DNA from: Crotophaga sulcirostris
Lineage: Eukaryota > Chordata > Aves > Cuculiformes > Crotophagidae
Direction: 5' to 3'
NCBI GenBank assembly: GCA_013397455.1
Contig: VYZB01000213.1
Coordinates: 1,350,909 to 1,414,908, forward strand
Length of the DNA stretch: 64,000 nt
The position numbers and the translations under genes were made by a program. Of this stretch, positions 51,517 to 64,000 are shown in pieces (position 1 is the first letter of the stretch; every line of letters starts with the position of its first letter). The notes beneath the pieces were generated by a model. It saw nothing but the letters and a program-made list of their open reading frames with translations. It searched no databases and was not told where the DNA came from.

Positions 51517-54500
51517 GAGCTGGGAAATCTTTACACTGTCTTACAAAAAAATTCTTTACTAGAAGATTATGCCAGATACTCACATCTCAGAAGAAAAAAT
51601 GGTTTCAGATAAGTATTAAGTAATCTGGAAAAAACGGGATGTTTTTGAGACTAGTGTTACCCATTCTAAGCAGCAAAATCTTTGACCAAGTAGGAAAAAG
51701 TCATATGCCCTTCCTTACTCACAGTCATTCCTGAACAAGCTACCATCAATTAGCCATGTCTTAAACTATTTTATTCAGAATTTACACTTGTCCAGTTTTG
51801 AAATACGTGGAAATCTTGTCAATTCAAGTTTGATGAGAAAATATCACTGCATAGTATTCATGTACAGATTTAGAGTATTAGATAACTTTTCTCCCTATGC
51901 AGATCTTTTGATGGTACCTCATCAACGCATTGAAAAGAAAGAAATCCAAGACTAAGATTCTTTGAAGGTTACCTGAGGAAAAAACAAGATCATTTCAGTA
52001 ATCGTATCCACTTTCTGCATCTTTCCTCCCACCAACCCAAATCAATCAACACCTGTCAGCAGACCAAGGTTATAACCACATTTTAGAAATTGTTAGCGAT
52101 ACCTGACTTTCACCCCAAAGAAAATTAACAGAAAATGAGACTATTAGTGACTCTGTCTTATAACCATACCTAAGTCCGGAAGAAATATGATATTGCAGAT
52201 TTCCCCAGTACCACATTCAGAACAAACGAACACAGAGGAGTTACTCAAGAGCACAATGAATAGTCTACAGATTGGTCTAGGGACTCTTGCTTTTGTGGGC
52301 TGGAAATCAGGCTTACAAACCCTTCTCAATTAATTTTACCTATTATAAGGGACCGTAGATTGACTTGCAATTTGTATCTTCCCATCATGCATCTTCAGAT
52401 CTCTGCAGAGTAAATGAGATAAAATACTAAAGACATCAAGTGACGAAACAGATGTGAGATTTGGAGTTGTCTCTAATTTATCCCATTGACAAATGTCAAG
52501 TGGTTACCCAGCTACTTTAGCTGTCTCCAGAAATGGAGACATTCTCTATAATAATTCCAAGAAATATCCCTCACTAGGTGTATAAAATGACATCTAAAAT
52601 TATGGGTAAATTTGGATTGAAATGTATGCACAAGTAAGTACAGCTCCATATCACTCCACTATTACTTGTTTGAAGAAACTACAGAATGTAAATTCACCTT
52701 TTAGCTATAATACCTTAGGAGGATGTTTTTGGTATAGGATTCAGGCCTTAGAAGGGAAAAAGTATTTTGATCCATGGTTTAATTGTTAAGTGACTCAGAG
52801 AAGTGGTAAATTAATCTTGAAAATTATTCATATGAAAGATTTACTTGTAGGCTAACAGTGCTTTAAACTTATTCAGTGACAGATAAGATAAAATTCTTCT
52901 CTGAAATCAAAGATGTCTGAACCAGAATATTATTTATTTTTAATGTCTATCTATATAAAGTATGTCTAAAAAATCTCTTTATCCTATTTACATTAAGCTT
53001 CTAAGCATATAAACCAAATCAGGCAGAATGCATTAATGATAAGCCTGTATATTTGTAATATACATGAAATAAAAATAATCTTTACTGAGAGACATATTTG
53101 TGAAATTATTTAAACAATGTAGGATTCCAAGGTTTAGAAAACAAATTCAAACTACATATGCTTATGCAGCGCATAGAGTGTTGCAAAATGACCATTAATT
53201 TTAATTCACTCTCATTGCTTTTTTCTAATCAGCTCTAGCGTAGAAATAAAACAAAAGTGTTGAAACATCTCCAAGCTGCCCTCTCTGGGCACAGCTCTGC
53301 CCTATTCATGGATTGGGCATCCATTTACTTACCTTTTTGGAACATGAATCTTTCAGACGTTCATAGCCTCTCTTAATTCTACCTTAAAATATTAGATATT
53401 GAGACAAAATAGGGTTGCAGCTTACTTGGTCATGGAAGTCTAATTAACATCTAAGTAGACTTCAGCAGAGCAGCTCTCAAATCTCAGTGATACATCTCAG
53501 AAGAGAGGAAAACCTTTCTGCTTTTTTAATGGCATAGTCAGTCCAAAACCTATTCATAATATTAAAGTCTTCCCTCAGTGAAGTTTAAGAGATATTATTC
53601 TGAGCTAAAAAAAGCCTCCATGTCTAGGTGGCCCTTCCATGTTTTTTTTGTTGACTGGACCAGAAAGTGAGCTACACCAATGAAACCTTTTGAGCTGGTT
53701 GGAATTATAGTTTCCTTATTTCCTCCCATGGATTCTAAATCAAACAATTTTTAGCATCTGCTGTAAACATGCACAAAGTCATTGTGAAATCATTCAGCTC
53801 TCATTCACAAGCCATAACGCCTCCCCACATTCTCTGTAATACCAGATCCATGTAGCAGGAGCTCCAGTATTCCTAGCCCACAGTAACAGCAGGTGCTGCA
53901 AAATTTCCATCCAGCTTGCATGCACGAGACCCTTGCAGGACCTCTATAATGTTCCTGGTATCTTGCCTCAGTCTTAGTCTATTGTGCTCCAATCCCTGAC
54001 TGTCATGGTGATATGAAAAGAGAAGAACAACGTGGCATAGTGATGCCTGAATTTTAACCCTGATGTCTGAAAAGGATACTTATGCATATTGGTCCTGACT
54101 TCATCCCACTCTCTTTCATCCAACAGAAAAACATTTTTGTTCCAGAACAGTGAAACAGAGACAGCAGCTGTAAGGACATTTTTCAGTCTGGTATTGCTTT
54201 CCAAACTGCCTATGCTGTGTTCACAGATCTTCTAGTGCGGCTCAAGCATATCCTTATAAAAAAAATGTTTTCCTGTTTTACTAAACCTTCACATCATCCT
54301 GGTCATATTTAAAATATGCAATTCTGTTCTGGGTATTTTTATACATCTTAAAATCTGGATTTATTTGCCCCTAGTTTTCTAACATTTGTCTCCCCTTCAG
54401 TTCACACTCTGATGTAAGACCGTACTATTTGAAAGACAGGAAACATCGGAGCAATTAAGTGAGGAGTGAAGGCCATACTGGAAGTCTGGCAGGAGACAGA

Positions 54501-57026
54501 GCTGAACCTGGATCTCCTGTTCTAATTTCTGATTCATTGCTCCTCTATACTGTGTAATGTTTAAGCTAAATATACCACAAGTTTCCTCTGTGTAGTTGTT
54601 CATATTCTTTGCCCATCCTTTCAAGCCATTTATACATATTCGGCATATGTATATAGTTTCTTCAAATCTTTCTCTCTTGGATTTTAAGTATACTAAAGAT
54701 ACTGCTACATTCTAATTTCAGGAAACTTTCAAGCAATTCTCTGAATTTTCTTTAATATTAATACAAGAGTTTCAATTCATAACTTTGTCAGTATAACGAA
54801 AAGAGATAGAGATGTCCTCTGCAGATGTAGAAGTTGATAGTCATTTCTAAATTTTTAAGAAAGCTTTCGAGAGCTGCTTAGTTATTCTGTATATATCTTT
54901 GCAAGATTTTGCTGTCTGTTATATTCTAGTCAAAGGCCTATTCATCACCTAACCTTTCTTTATTAATTTCCTTTTCTATTATGTCAATAGAGTGCAGCTT
55001 CAGCTGTAATTAGATAAGTGCTAATAAATAAAAAATACATACTTTCACATTTATTGAAGATGCTAATTTACATTACAGTCGATATTTCAGCCTTACAGCT
55101 TACATTGACCATATTCTTACGGTCATGTAATTGATAATCTTTCACTCCCTAACACAACTCATCCCCAAAAGTACAATACTTTCAGAATGCTATTAAAGTA
55201 TTATGATGGAAGACAAGAATAGACACGAAGTGTATCTAAAATAGTTGAATGACTAATAATGAATAACATTCACAGTATGAAATAGAAGTAGGCCATAAGA
55301 CATTGTATTATACCTGCTAAAACTTTTCTTAAGGTGGTTCTTTATTTAAATCTTAGACTAGGTGCCACATAAGAAGTGTGAAAGAAACCGTATAGGATGA
55401 TCTGCTTAAAGAACTCTACCTACATACTGTGCAGCATCTCATGAGCTTCCCTGGACCTGCACAGGTAGGCTACCTTTGACAGATAAGTAAGAGACAGAAA
55501 AGCTACGCCCTCCTCAGAGGGTGCTATTCCCTAGCAAACCACCACACAAATGGTCTTGGAAGACCATTAAACATCAGGGACTTACTAGAGTCACCGTTCC
55601 TGTGATCAAATGCTGAAAATGTTGATAACAACTCTGCAAGTATAAGAAAGTGTAAGATATGCTTGTCTTGGAAAAATATTGTCAGGATTTGTAACACATG
55701 CAATGTAGTTGTGTCTCAGTTTATACTTCATAACACCTTTAGTCAGGAGCTACTTCTCTGCAGTAAAAGATTAAAAACAGTTAAAGTGCTGAAGCACTTG
55801 CAGAATCATATAGTTGAAATTTGGGCTGGTAACTTCAATACAGAATAAATTCAGATCATACCTTCAGAAGCACAGAAGCTATGAAAATGGTATTTGTATA
55901 AGAGATCCATGGAAAATTAATAGTCTATTTGTTGGGGCATTCATATTTTTCATATTTAGGTCCAAAAAAGTGTTCATGAAATGCTCATTATAAAATCAAG
56001 AATAAAATAATTTATAATTTCCTTTTCTTCCCACTTCATTGCCCTAGCATCTAGGCAAGTTGGAAATATAAAACAAAAGAAATGTTTCTGCAACCTAAAA
56101 TAAATCATCAACTTACTAGCCAATAACAAAGGACTAAAAATATATGCTCTTTCACACAGAACATGTGCTCATGTGCTTTTCTTTCAGCTGATGAGACACT
56201 ACAGTATTTTTATTCAAAACCATTGAAAACATTCTCTCCAATCACTGTGCAAATAAAAGTTGCTATTTCCATATTTAATGTAGCAGAAAAGTTTGATTCT
56301 TACAATAAAAGAATGAAAAGCATAAGAGAAGAGGAAAGATTGAAACAAACATAAATATGAGCTCCTGACTGTAGTTAAAAACAAAATGATCTTTTCCAAA
56401 AACAAATTCAGATATTTAGCAGAATTCATGTAGGCAACTTTCATTAAAGACCTGAGTAAGTGCATCTACTTTTTGAAAACTTAGAATTATTCAGTTTGAT
56501 AAGGTAAAATAAATCTCAACAAAACCTTAAAATCAAAAGTTTGTGTTAGTAGTAATAGCAATAATAGCGATTTCAAAGGTATTGACATATTCAGTCAGTC
56601 CACAAATGTAAGAGCTTACAGTAAACACAAAGAGTGGAATAAAAATAGGACTGAGATAGAGAAAAAGATCGACTGATATCTTCAAGAATATGAGCGTAGA
56701 GAATGTATACTGTAAAAATATGAATGTGTTAGCTGAGTTTTCATTCACATTAACTTGAACCAGTGAATCTGTGGGAAGACTGGTTTTGCTTGAATATTCC
56801 TTATGAACAGCTGATAAAAGTCGTTTTAGTAAGGAAACTATTAAGACAACTGTTATAATAAAATACACTTTCAAAGTACTCTGAAGTTTCTGAAGTTTGC
56901 AATGTGATTCTGTAGAATCACAGACTCTAAGGCAGAGTGCAGTTCTTCATGAAAAGCCCTAACCCTGAAGATTTTAACACCTCTATTTCTCTGTCTGAGG
57001 AATATATAGTATTTTCTATATTTAAT

Positions 57027-57475
57027 CGTGGAATCATAGAATCACTTGATTGGAAAAGACCTTTGAAATCATCGAGTCCAACCGTACCTATCCACTACTC
57101 AAACATATCCCTGAGAAACTCATCTATCCATCTTTTAAACATCTCCAGGGATGGTGACTCAACCACCTTCTTGGGCAGCTGCGCCAATGCAGTGAAGAAA
57201 TTTTTCCTGATGTCTAGTCTGAATCTTTCCTGGTGCAACTTGAGGCCACTACCTCTCATCCTATCACCTGTCACCTGGGAGAAGAGACCAATACCCACCT
57301 TGCTACAACCTGCTTTCAGGCCGCTGTAGACAGTCATAAGGTCTCCCCTCAGCCTCTTCTTCTCTAAGCTAAACAACCTCAGTTCCCTCAGCTACTCCTT
57401 TTAAGACCTGTTCTCCAGCCCCTTCACCATCTTCATTGCCCTTCTCTGGACACACTCCAGAGAAAGTGCATTAAT
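57027..57475 (-). mobile_element. CR1 LINE 3' fragment
   Basis: The plus strand starts GTGGAATCATAGAATCAC, continues with GATTGGAAAAGACCTTTGAA and ATCATCGAGTCCAACCGTAC, and runs through AACATCTCCAGGGATGGTGA, GGTCTCCCCTCAGCCTCTTC and CTTCTCTGGACACACTCCAG. This is the reverse complement of a CR1 3' end with the AAAAGACC-type tail. It looks among the younger copies in the window. The 130- and 93-codon frames across it are not genes. Confidence 0.93.
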
Positions 57476-59599
57476 GTTGTACCTCATGTTTGATTTGTGT
57501 TTACTTAAATAAAGTAAATTCGTGTTTAGTTAAATAAAGTACACTCTAAAAGTACACTCTAAAAGAGAATGTCCATACCTTTGGTATCATTTTCATTGAA
57601 AAATGAGAACTGAGAGGACAAAGAGAAACACAGTTTACAACAAGAGCTTCACAAACTTTTATAAGCACTCAATTTTTTTTAGCACATTTTACATATTTTT
57701 GTTTGATTTTATACCCATTCTTGTGCAAAAGGAGTAAAAATACCTGAGTTGTTTTGCATGGCTGGTTTTTTTCAGATTAGAGTTTAGACTTCATATTACA
57801 TAGTGAACTACAGGCAGTTCATCAGGTGAAAATGAATAGTGCAGAGTGGGAAGAAGATCTAGGAAATTTTCTGGGGACTTACTAATACAAAATTCATTTC
57901 ACCATTCCTTTCTAATTCTTAACACAAGGACCGAATATTAATCATAACCATTTGTTATGTCATATGTGACTACATGACCAGGAATTCAGACTTCTGCAGA
58001 GTTTTTTTTGAGACATCCTACAGGACAAGAGGAAAGGCTGCCCTTCCTGTTTATTCACATGGATGTAGTTAAAGAGGTGGAGGTGGAATTGAAAGTAAAT
58101 GAGATAGCCGGGCTAGAAAACAGATGCATAATGGCATTATAAGGTGCTTTTAAGTGATAGTTAAATAATTTCGCTTGGAAAATGGTTGCCTTCTCCAGTG
58201 GGATATGGTTGACACTGGAATTGCTCCAATGCAACCAATGTATATTTATTTTCGAGAGATGATGGAATCCATACCTGTCTACATGGGCATTTTCAGGGAA
58301 AAAAAAGGATCATCTAGAAGTTAAAATGTTGTTCACATTTGAAAAATGCAAAGAAAATGTAAACAATTTAATGAAAGCATAGAGGGGAGAGTGACTGAGT
58401 CTGCGGATACAAGAAATCAATGGTTGCAACTTGACGAGTTTTGTAAATAAATATTATGTTACATTCAACATCTCTTCAAGCAGGTCAGGGTCACAGACAG
58501 AATGGAAATGGATCAGTTGAAATTTTACGTAGTCTTTGCAATATCTGAGGAAAAGTCACTTTATGAAAGAAATTCTGGGCCTTAGGCCATCAAAGATACT
58601 TGTTTATTTTTAAACATAAACTTATATACCAGGGTCTGAAGCCTTATTGTTAGAACTCATTAAAGATAAACATTTATTTAAAGACAAGTTATTGCTATGG
58701 TTAAAAATTCTTTCAGAATATGAGGATTTGTGAGATTGAAGAATAGACTCGAAATCACTGTAAGTACAAGAACCATGAAGAAATATTGTTTCCTGTCTTG
58801 CTTGGAGTAGTAGCGATTTGAGACCCTAAGGATGATTAGGGGAAAGAACAAAGGTGTGGAAAGGGAGGAATGAAGGTGGGATGGAGAGATGTTTGCCTAT
58901 GGGGACCACAGGCTCAGGCACCCCACTCCCTGCACTTGGGGACATGGGACAGCCACAGCCATCTGGCGCTGGGAGGAGGTTTCCCACTGCAAATGGCTCT
59001 GACAGGGGGCAGAGAGGAAGCTCGTAGGTTCTGAAGCTCTCCAAATAAGCAGAGTGCAGAGTGGAGTGATCTGTTTTCTTCTTATTTGGGTTACTCATGT
59101 TAAAAAAAACAGTCAGAAAGCAGAAAACATAATGCATGATTTATACACCTAAATAAAGCTGGTGAGCACTAGAAATACTGTCAAGAATTTCAGTATTCAC
59201 TTTTAGAGAGTTGTATCGTTTAATATTTACTTTACTAGAATATTAAAGCTTAAAATCATTAACAAGAGGACTTTATTCTCTAAAACAGTAATGAAATAAA
59301 AGAACATTTACAAGCTAAAATTATTGCAAGATTTTAGTGTAGTGACTGTTTCTTGCTACATCAAGTAAAGTGGTAAGTCCAATGCTTTCCAGACCTCCAG
59401 GCACTACCAAAGTAAGTGATAATAATGATAAAATGAATCCAATATTGCTTTATAGTCCTGGCAGCCTTTGCGGAAGCAACGTTTCTTCAGGTTTTCTACC
59501 CTTACTATGATGCACTGAAGGTTGGATAGGAACCATGTTGTAAACCTTAGTCATTTGTATCTCTTGCAAAACTGCCGTTAGCTCTTCACAGTGTGAAAT

Positions 59600-59870
59600 G
59601 CATTAGCCTTTACTGGGCAACAAATGAAACGATGGCAAATAGATTTTAAAAGAAACTTCCTGCTAATTAGTTTTCAAGACCAAAACCTAGCCCTCATCAT
59701 TGTTTTGACTGTATAGTTGAAATTATCTTAATTCATTAACTCAGGCAAAATTGCACATTGCCCTCCCACCCTGATACACTAATAAATGCATATGCACATT
59801 TAATTAACACTTAATTTTAATTTTGAGTGTGTATTGAAATCTCATCAATATTTGTAGCTAACTGTGTAAT
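59600..59870. promoter_or_regulatory. Candidate conserved non-coding element in intron 1
   Basis: Non-repetitive block with GCTAATTAG, AATTCATTAACTC, ATGCATATGCACATTTAATT (a POU/octamer-like core beside TAATTAA) and CTTAATTTTAATTTTGAG. The density of homeobox and POU-type cores is above the surroundings by eye. No conservation data are available here. Confidence 0.3.
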
Positions 59871-62800
59871 GCAAAAAGACTTTCCTGAAATTGCATTCTT
59901 ACATATTTGTAGGTTATTTTTGGTAATTTCCAAACTTACTAAGGTACCTTCTTTCCAGATTAACAGCCACCTAACGAAGTTCCCCTTATAATCTTTCTTA
60001 CATAAGCTGTGTATAAATCACTAAAAGAAAACAACAATAAAATACTGGAAACCTCTCCTTCGATAGCAACTTGCAGGCAGAAGATAACAGAGTTGTATTG
60101 CAAACTCTATGGATTTCTCACTTGAGATACATGCAGAAAATAGGCATGGAAGCGTGGCTCTGTGCAGAGGGCCCTCTTGCCCTTATCTCTGGATGCAAGA
60201 GAGAGAGTAGTTTGGGAAAAAAGAGTCTTGGCTATTACTGGTCATTTCATCAGGTTTGCTAACAGTAGAATTAAGAATTACATTCTCCAGACTATTTCTG
60301 GTGGCTTTTAGGTAATCAATACAAAATTATGACATCTAGAACAAGAAATGTATTTTAGGATGTTACTCACATTGATTAATTCTTTTGGGGCATCTGATAA
60401 CAAGGCTACTCTTGCTGTGAAAAAAAGTGCTTTTATTAAGTTCTGAGTTGGCATGCCTCTTACTACAGTGATAATTTTATCAAATATATTTACAGATTAA
60501 AAATACAGAAAGAAAAAAAAGCTTTTTCAGCTCTTCTTTTTTGAAGCAGAAAAAAACCACTGTATCCTCAGACTTCTCTCTCTACTACTAAAATAACATC
60601 TTCATTGACTTTAGAGATTGTGACACAAATTAAGAGCAGGGTACATAGCGGTTCTGCTCCAAGTGATAGGATGTAGTCAGCCATCCAGTCATGTGCTGTC
60701 CCAGGCAGACAGGGTCACATTCAACCTCTACTACAGATCTTTTCTGATAGTTAATGTTATAATAATATTGCTGGTATAAAAACCAGACCAAACCAACATT
60801 AAATATTTACAGGAGTGAGTCTAATTTTGGATATCTCCTTGTGAAATGTTCACATTTTTTAATTCTATCATGAATGGTAATGTAACAAAATCTCTAGGAA
60901 GAGGAAGAAGACTTGAAGTTTTCCCTTAAAAATATTTTCTCAAAAGATTAAAATTATACTGATCTCACGTTAAGATTATAGTTTAAATATTGGGATTATA
61001 AAATTATGAAATTTATATAGCCTGAATTGTATCATATACATGTGATATTGCCTCTTTGGGAGGTTATGTTGTATCCTGCAATATATATACTCATGTACCA
61101 ATTCAGTTGACTTCAGTAGGATTTAGACAGATCTGAAGCCAAAATTCAGGTTCTACCTGTTATAGGAGAAAAAGGTCAAAGCGAAATGAGGATCTTAATA
61201 TTTGAATAGATGTATTAAATTATGTGTCTAAAAACAGTAAAGTAGTTCCCAGAAAACTATATTTATGGTAATTGTGCCAATTGTGAGTAACCTCTTAGCG
61301 AAGATTGAAACAAGATTTAGCCTTCCTGACATGCATAGAGAAACAACTTATATCTTCATAATGGAATATGGGAAAAAATTGAGTTCATTTACATACCAAA
61401 GGAGGATACAAAGGCTTAGATTCATTGTGCCTTTGACAATTTGACTCCAGGCAAAGGTACAGAGATACTTTTGAAGTTATGAGAACATAAGCATGTACAG
61501 GGAGTAGTAGGTCTTTACTCATTACATATTTGTAAAGGATTTTTTAAAACTATCTTTGAAGATAGGAAGAGGAGACTTCTCCAGCGAAAAGATTTTTCTC
61601 TGTCCAGGATTTAATATGTTCCTTTCTTATGGTAAATGCTTTTGCATAACACTAAGTAGAACTTTTAGGCCAGAGACGAATTCATACCTTGCTTTAGGAC
61701 TGATTCTGAAAAAAAAAAGCACAAAATAACCACAGGACTCAAATGAGATTTACTGAAGACTTAAAGTCACAGCTTTTTCATTCATATTTCTAAGGGCAAA
61801 ACCCAGCACTGACCATGATTTTGACCAACTGAACTGATTTGACTGAATTGTAGGTAAGTTTTAACATATGAGAGAGTTTGGGATGAGAAAAATAAAATCA
61901 GTATCTTCTACAGCTTTTTTTGTTAGGTCTCCTCTACATTATATATTCTGTTTTGTTAGTTCAGCTCCTTTCTTCAAAATCTAATAAGTCTGAAGAATAA
62001 TGTAGCTGCTTGCTATGTGTTTTACCATGTTCTTCTGATTGTTTTGTGCTTAGAGATGGGACTTGAGTTACATCCTCTGCACATTACTGGCAGCTTTGTC
62101 TTTCAGATCTTGGAACAGAGAGGGGATGAGAAGAAGGAAAACTATCACAGAGTTAAAAAGTATCAGAGGTTGTGGAGAAAAGGACAGAATGTGGAACAGG
62201 ACAAGATATGTTGATAGTGTCATCTGGTATCTCTTCTGCTGCCTATTGATGTTGTTATTTCTACCATTAGTCAAATATTTTGTAGTCATGTACTTGCTTC
62301 ATAATTCCTGAAACAGACGTACTTACATAAATCAGCTGTGCTGCAGGCACAAATCAGAAGCTAAATCTTGCTGGTCCCTTTTGATTACATGCTGCTTCAA
62401 CGCAGTCCTACTCAGGGCTCTAAAGTCTGAATGGTTATACTCCAGTGCAATAAAGCAAAATTTATATAAAGGTTCTGGGCTAAGTATAAAATATGAAATA
62501 ATCATGATTTCTAATAAAATTGCTTAAAGCTGACAAGAGAATATGATAATGGGATCATATGGATAAGAAATATAGCTAGTTGTCCATAGCTTTTAGTTAA
62601 GTCTTTAGATGCAGGACTTTATAATTCAGATCTGCTTATCTGCTTCACATTCCATGCTAGCAGTCTGGTCTGCCAATGCAAAGCAGTAACACTGTCAAGG
62701 CTGCACTTCTCTGTAAAGTCCTCTTTGACCATACCTTTGAATCGGTTTTAAATTAGTGGGTAAACACTGTAGAAAAAAACATTGTTGCTGCTTTACATCT

Positions 62801-63843
62801 ATCTATACATCTGCAACTACTGAAGACATTTCAATATTAATCTTTAATAATTCTTTTTAAGACCCACTCAAATGATGCTGCAGTGAGGGAAGGTATGGAA
62901 TGTAATTGTTGGTGCTTTTTGAATCACAAACTGAAGTTTTCTTCAAATGCTTTTAAAAATAAAACTTCTAAAAATTAAATATGAAATCAAGAAAACCTGC
63001 TCTAAGGACAACAGTTTTTTACTGCTGTACACTTTCCCATTGCTATCTATAGAAATCACTTTTATTTAAAGAAAAGTTATGATCGAATCATTGTGAAAAA
63101 TGTTAAAGAAATCACTGAGCTGTTGCAAATTGCTGGCTAAGCAGGTGGTTCCAAATTAAGATAGCCTTTTTTTGAAATTATAACCTGTATGCAAATGCAA
63201 AGAATATGTTCTTAATTTAAATTTATTTTACTATTTAAACTCAATTATTGTCTTATTCTATGCCAAGAATTTGGGATTTATTTTAAAGTAGAAAAGATGT
63301 TTTATTTCTCTAACAACTGAATAAAAATTACATGAAGGAAAATGAGTTCTATCGGTTATATATTCTAGTAGGATGCAATGGCAAGAAAATAAATTACAAA
63401 TAGTAGTATATTTGTTTAATAAATTACTTAGCTTATCAAAACAGGTTCTATTTAAAATTGACTTTTCCTTTATATTTAGTACATTTACAGTACACAAATA
63501 ATCTATTTTAAAAATGCTGGGTTTGTACCGTTTTAATTGAATCCCAATTTCTACCCTAATGAAGCTTGACAGAAATTACAAGTAAAAAATGAAATAATTA
63601 TCCAGTAAAAAAGAAATACGTAGTTTACTATTATATATCATAAAAACCCTACATTGTAAAGACTAAGAATCTCGATAAATGGCTCCTGAACTATAGAATT
63701 ACTAGACATTTAGGCTCTCTTTCTCTCTAAGGATAAAAGGAGTAAATTTAGTGAGAAAGGTTGTATTTAATCACCATATTAGGAATCAGTGTCTTTCTTC
63801 CATTCTTACAGGAAAAAGAATAATAGATGATATTGGCAAAAAA

Positions 63844-63955
63844 GATTAAAATCAATGTTTTGAAATCCAGGTTTCATGTTTGTTGATTTAAATGATGATT
63901 AAAAATGGTGATTTAAAAGGTTTTTCAATTATTTTGATTTAAAGCAATCCACCCT
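63844..63955. repeat. Degenerate GATTTAAA repeat with ~13-bp period
   Basis: GATTTAAA-like units occur at 63844 (GATTAAAAT), 63885, 63897 (GATTAAAAA), 63910 and 63936. The spacings are 41, 12, 13 and 26 bases, i.e. multiples of about 13. The block ends in GCAATCCACCCTCTGCTGC. I recall a similar GATTTAAATCA repeat ending in CAATCCACCCTG from reptile and bird genomes, but the name cannot be confirmed here. Confidence 0.6.
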
Positions 63956-64000
63956 CTGCTGCTTTAAACATTGTTTAATCTGGTAAAATGAACACTGTCC

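Larger units (their letters stand above)
40216..64000 (-). other. TRDN: TRDN intron 1 (partial, 3' 23.8 kb)
   Basis: This stretch lies between the exon 2 acceptor and the right edge of the window and contains no supportable coding exon. Exon 2 begins in phase 1, so exon 1 must end one base into a codon. In mammals exon 1 contributes only about 22 coding bases, so it would be easy to miss. No minus-strand ATG with a triadin-like start and a phase-1 donor was convincing. The region holds a fold-back repeat (40568-40651), two CR1 fragments (50938-51516, 57027-57475), a 13-bp periodic repeat at the right edge and a few blocks with clustered homeobox-type TAATTA motifs. The rest is AT-rich sequence in which I recognise nothing. 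Confidence 0.8.

Noticed and set aside
51717..51728. Minus-strand ATGACTGTGA followed by GTAAGG, a possible tiny TRDN exon 1 (MTV, phase 1).
   Set aside because: The phase would fit exon 2 and the first two residues match triadin, but only 10 coding bases are present against about 22 expected. The peptide does not continue like triadin, and no promoter signal was seen beside it.
56533..56874. 113-codon minus frame with hydrophobic stretches that could look like a membrane protein.
   Set aside because: Hydrophobic runs arise readily from T-rich intron sequence. There is no family match, and the frame neighbours a CR1 insertion.
57095..57376. 93-codon minus frame.
   Set aside because: It is contained in a CR1 3' end and is not a host gene.
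1..64000. Search for tRNA, rRNA, CRISPR arrays, operons or prophage-like genes.
   Set aside because: None seen. Repeats are dispersed LINE relics and simple repeats, and the organisation is that of a vertebrate gene with long introns.

Overview
This is AT-rich vertebrate nuclear DNA, almost certainly avian. It carries several CR1 LINE fragments with the typical 3' signature (tandem ATTCTATG and the conserved GGTCCCTTCCAA-type tail), and it has no dense prokaryote-like coding. Nearly all of it is intron. The only protein-coding gene I can support is triadin (TRDN), on the minus strand, entering from the right. I recognised it from the reading frames of four short exons that match the known N-terminal half of vertebrate triadin in order and splice phase. 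The species cannot be named from the sequence.

Layout, in gene order (right to left): 64000-40216 is the 3' part of intron 1, with two CR1 fragments, a fold-back repeat near exon 2, a 13-bp periodic repeat at the far right and some candidate conserved non-coding blocks. Exon 2 is at 40215-40006 and encodes the cytoplasmic tail and the single membrane span. Intron 2 covers 40005-26253 and exon 3 covers 26252-26115 (start of the luminal part, ending in an acidic run). After a short intron 3 comes a 27-bp micro-exon 4 at 24261-24235. Intron 4 is 22.2 kb and holds four CR1 relics. Exon 5 is at 2031-1972 (first Lys/Glu-rich KEKE-type segment), and the start of intron 5 runs to base 1. Exon 1 and the promoter are not convincingly present and probably lie to the right. 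The KEKE-rich remainder of the gene lies to the left.

The four exons are 210, 138, 27 and 60 bp. All are multiples of three and all start and end in phase 1, so any of them can be skipped without a frameshift. Joined, they encode 145 codons. Triadin is an anchor of the junctional sarcoplasmic reticulum that links calsequestrin to the ryanodine receptor in striated muscle.

I found no RNA gene, CRISPR array, operon, prophage or other novel system. The other open frames of 60-136 codons look like chance frames in intron or repeat DNA.
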